A stretch of DNA of 11,842 nucleotides, from assembly GCA_965120355.1 (NCBI GenBank), contig CBCPMX010000119.1, forward strand, positions 1 through 11,842. The letters are read 5' to 3'. The stretch is from CBCPMX01 sp965120355 (GTDB lineage Bacteria; Bacillota; Clostridia; Oscillospirales; Oscillospiraceae). Position numbers and translations under genes: made by a program. The number at the start of each line of letters is the position of its first letter. The first letter of the stretch is position 1. Below, piece by piece: positions 7,072-11,842 of the stretch. Below the pieces are notes generated by a model that was not told the DNA's origin, made no database searches, and saw only the letters and a program-made list of their open reading frames with translations.

Positions 7072-7109
7072 ACAATAAAAGTTTACAATAAAACTGATAA
7101 TTTTACAAT
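7072..7109. repeat. Short A+T direct repeats upstream of the activase promoter
   Basis: TTTACAAT occurs at 7082-7089 and 7102-7109, exactly 20 bases apart. A third ACAAT at 7072-7076 is followed by AAAA, as the first full copy is. The block ends 27 bases before the -35 element at 7137, a position suited to an activator or an UP element. The remainder of the gene-free stretch 6984-7314 is covered by the terminator, promoter and leader entries. Confidence 0.3.
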
Positions 7110-7136
7110 TTCTTCATTTCTTAGGCACGGCGGAGG

Positions 7137-7165
7137 TTGACAAAGCCGCCTGCCTGTGGTATTAT
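7137..7165 (+). promoter_or_regulatory. Promoter of the giant activase/dehydratase gene
   Basis: TTGACA at 7137-7142, 17-base spacer, TATTAT at 7160-7165 preceded by TGG, an extended -10. The transcript would begin near 7172, giving a leader of about 143 bases. Overlapping the start is the small palindrome ATAAACGTTTTAT (7171-7183), a possible operator. Confidence 0.75.
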
Positions 7166-7186
7166 TACTGATAAACGTTTTATGAA

Positions 7187-7277
7187 CGGCAGCCAGAGAA
7201 AGTCATTTGAGATTAACCGTTTTGCGGCATTTGTGTTACATCCGGCGCTGCCGGATGTGCACGGATGCTGCTTTTTT
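7187..7277 (+). promoter_or_regulatory. Leader terminator (candidate attenuator) before the activase gene
   Basis: Between promoter and start codon lies a long hairpin. GCGGCATTTGTG (7224-7235) pairs over 12 bases, including three G-U pairs, with CACGGATGCTGC (7260-7271). Inside it ACATCCGGC (7238-7246) pairs perfectly over 9 bases with GCCGGATGT (7250-7258) around loop GCT. Six U residues follow at 7272-7277. This has the full form of an intrinsic terminator. Upstream in the leader, CGGCAGC (7187-7193) is exactly complementary to GCTGCCG (7247-7253), the loop and 3' arm of the inner stem, so an alternative antiterminator fold is possible. The signal sensed is unknown, and I recognise no named riboswitch. 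Confidence 0.6.
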
Positions 7278-7314
7278 CTGAAATAATACCAAAAATAATA
7301 AAGAGGCAGAAAAT

Positions 7315-10914
<3,600 letters not shown>

Positions 10915-11697
10915 ATTCGTCCCTACGAAAGACACAAAGGGGAGACAGACCAGGCATTTGACGAGGCCATTGACGCCATTGCCGCTGGTCTGGAGCACAG
11001 TGTCCGCGCGGCCCTGACGGCTTTCCGGCGTGCCATCGACCGCTTCTGTGAGATCGACTATGACCGCAGCGAGCCGCGCCCGCGGGTTTTTGTGACGGGA
11101 GAATACCTGGTGACCTTTCATCCCGGCTCCAACTTTCAGATTGAGGCGTATCTGGAGCGCAACGGTATGGAGGTCATTCTGCCCCGCATGACCAATGTGT
11201 TTCGGAAAGACTATCTGGCTCGATTGTCGGAAATGAAGAACTACCAGGTGCGCTACCCTGTGGGGGAGACATTGATGACCAATGGCGGCGAGCAATTGTT
11301 CTCCTTCGTACTCCACACAGTGGAAAAGATTGCGGCAAAGCATCCGCTGTATGAGCCATGTACGCCCCTGCCGGAGTTGGCGGGAGAGAACGACCCGGTC
11401 ATGGACCGGACGTTCATCTCCGGAGAGGGCTGGTTGATTCCCGCGGAAATTCGGGAATACGCCCAGAGGGGCGTTCGGGCCTTTGTGATTCTGCAGCCCT
11501 TCGGCTGCCTGCCCAATCACATCTGCGGCCGCGGCATTATGAAGCGCGTCAAGGAGGATTTCCCTGCCATTCAGATTCTTCCGCTGGATCTGGAGCCGGA
11601 CACCAGTTTTGCCAACGTGGAGAACCGGCTGCAAATGTTGATTATGAATGAAAAGAGCCGCAGCATTGTACGCGAACCGGCGCATGTTTCTGTATAG
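10915..11697 (+). pseudogene. C-terminal part of the activase/dehydratase protein, cut off by an in-frame TAG
   Basis: The frame of the preceding gene stays open for 260 codons after the TAG at 10912-10914 and ends at a second TAG (11695-11697). The continuation begins IRPYERHKGETDQAFDEA and includes PRVFVTGEYLVTFHPGSN and QPFGCLPNHICGRGIMKR. From memory this is the usual C-terminus of the large activase/dehydratase proteins, with cysteines at full-length positions 1398 and 1404. With the TAG counted as one residue the whole would be 1460 residues, the usual family size. The first in-frame start is GTG 11092, which lacks a ribosome binding site and would remove 59 residues from the conserved region. 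AAAGGGGAG at 10936-10944 has no in-frame start nearby. The piece is either untranslated, made by read-through, or reflects a base error. Confidence 0.75.
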
Positions 11698-11756
11698 GAT
11701 GACTGCAAACTGGTGCATACTGTATTTTAAAGCTTTGCGAACCGATACAAAAAGTG

Positions 11757-11777
11757 CTAGGTGGTGTCGTCAATAAA
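11757..11777. repeat. Right copy of inverted terminal repeat, probable insertion-sequence left end
   Basis: CTAG (11757-11760), one variable base, then TGGTGTCGTCAATAAA (11762-11777): the inverse of positions 14-34 with one mismatch. It faces the start of the gene at 11818, as the left terminal repeat of an insertion sequence would face its transposase gene. Confidence 0.55.
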
Positions 11778-11781
11778 AGTA

Positions 11782-11811
11782 TGATATAATAGTTCTCGAA
11801 GTAGAGGAGGG
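11782..11811 (+). promoter_or_regulatory. Extended -10 promoter and ribosome binding site of the right-edge gene
   Basis: TGA followed by a perfect TATAAT at 11785-11790, an extended -10. The -35 region (about 11762-11767) falls inside the terminal repeat and is poor. GAGGAGGG at about 11804-11811 is a strong ribosome binding site for ATG 11818. Confidence 0.6.
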
Positions 11812-11817
11812 CAAAAA

Positions 11818-11842
11818 ATGGCGAGAGAACAGGAACGACACG
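11818..11842 (+). CDS. Start of a gene running off the window, possibly a transposase
   Basis: ATG 11818 opens MAREQERH and then leaves the window. The strong promoter and ribosome binding site directly upstream make the start credible. Its place about 40 bases inside a terminal repeat suggests it is the transposase of the element. Eight residues are far too few for any family assignment. Confidence 0.5.

Noticed and set aside
7224..7277. Leader hairpin as merely the terminator of the HEAT gene
   Set aside because: A nearer terminator exists at 7005-7043, and a strong promoter lies between the HEAT gene and this hairpin. It could still act as a back-up, so the attenuator call remains an inference.
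11092..11697. An independent gene starting at GTG 11092
   Set aside because: No ribosome binding site precedes it, and the start would lie inside a conserved strand (RVFVTGEYL), removing 59 residues of sequence that continues the upstream protein.

Overview
The window reads as chromosomal DNA of an anaerobic, low-to-mid GC Firmicute of the class Clostridia, most likely an Oscillospiraceae-type gut bacterium (Oscillibacter/Flavonifractor-like). That placement is inference. It rests on strong AAAGGAG-type ribosome binding sites, TTGACA-N17-TATAAT-like promoters, roughly 55% GC coding sequence, and a very large 2-hydroxyacyl-CoA dehydratase activase-type protein typical of anaerobic Clostridia.

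Layout from left to right: (1) a short repeat end at 14-34 that recurs inverted at 11757-11777; (2) a MATE-family efflux gene on + with its own promoter; (3) a converging two-gene minus-strand operon, an M20 dipeptidase (pepD-like) followed by an RluA-type pseudouridine synthase, joined by a 4-base ATGA overlap and ending in a 19-bp terminator hairpin; (4) a divergent + strand cysteine synthase with a strong promoter; (5) a minus-strand CDP-alcohol phosphatidyltransferase (PgsA-like) that shares a two-way terminator with cysK; (6) a minus-strand MarR regulator divergent from a small + strand HEAT-repeat protein, with an inverted-repeat operator candidate between them; (7) a leader containing an intrinsic terminator, followed by a giant protein with two ASKHA ATPase domains, a DUF2229-type region and a dehydratase-like C-terminus; (8) a probable insertion sequence starting at the right edge, with its promoter, ribosome binding site and the first eight codons of a gene.

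Most genes are housekeeping and sit in separate, individually promoted units: export, RNA modification, peptide turnover, cysteine and phospholipid synthesis. The unusual part is the right-hand third. The giant activase/dehydratase gene is cut by a single in-frame TAG at 10912-10914. The frame stays open for 260 more residues that continue the family's usual C-terminal sequence, and the downstream piece has no usable start of its own. The gene's approximately 145-base leader carries a strong terminator between promoter and start codon, which suggests transcription attenuation. The 11.7-kb block is bounded by outward-facing copies of one short terminal repeat with CTAG at both junctions, as expected if two copies of one insertion sequence flank it.
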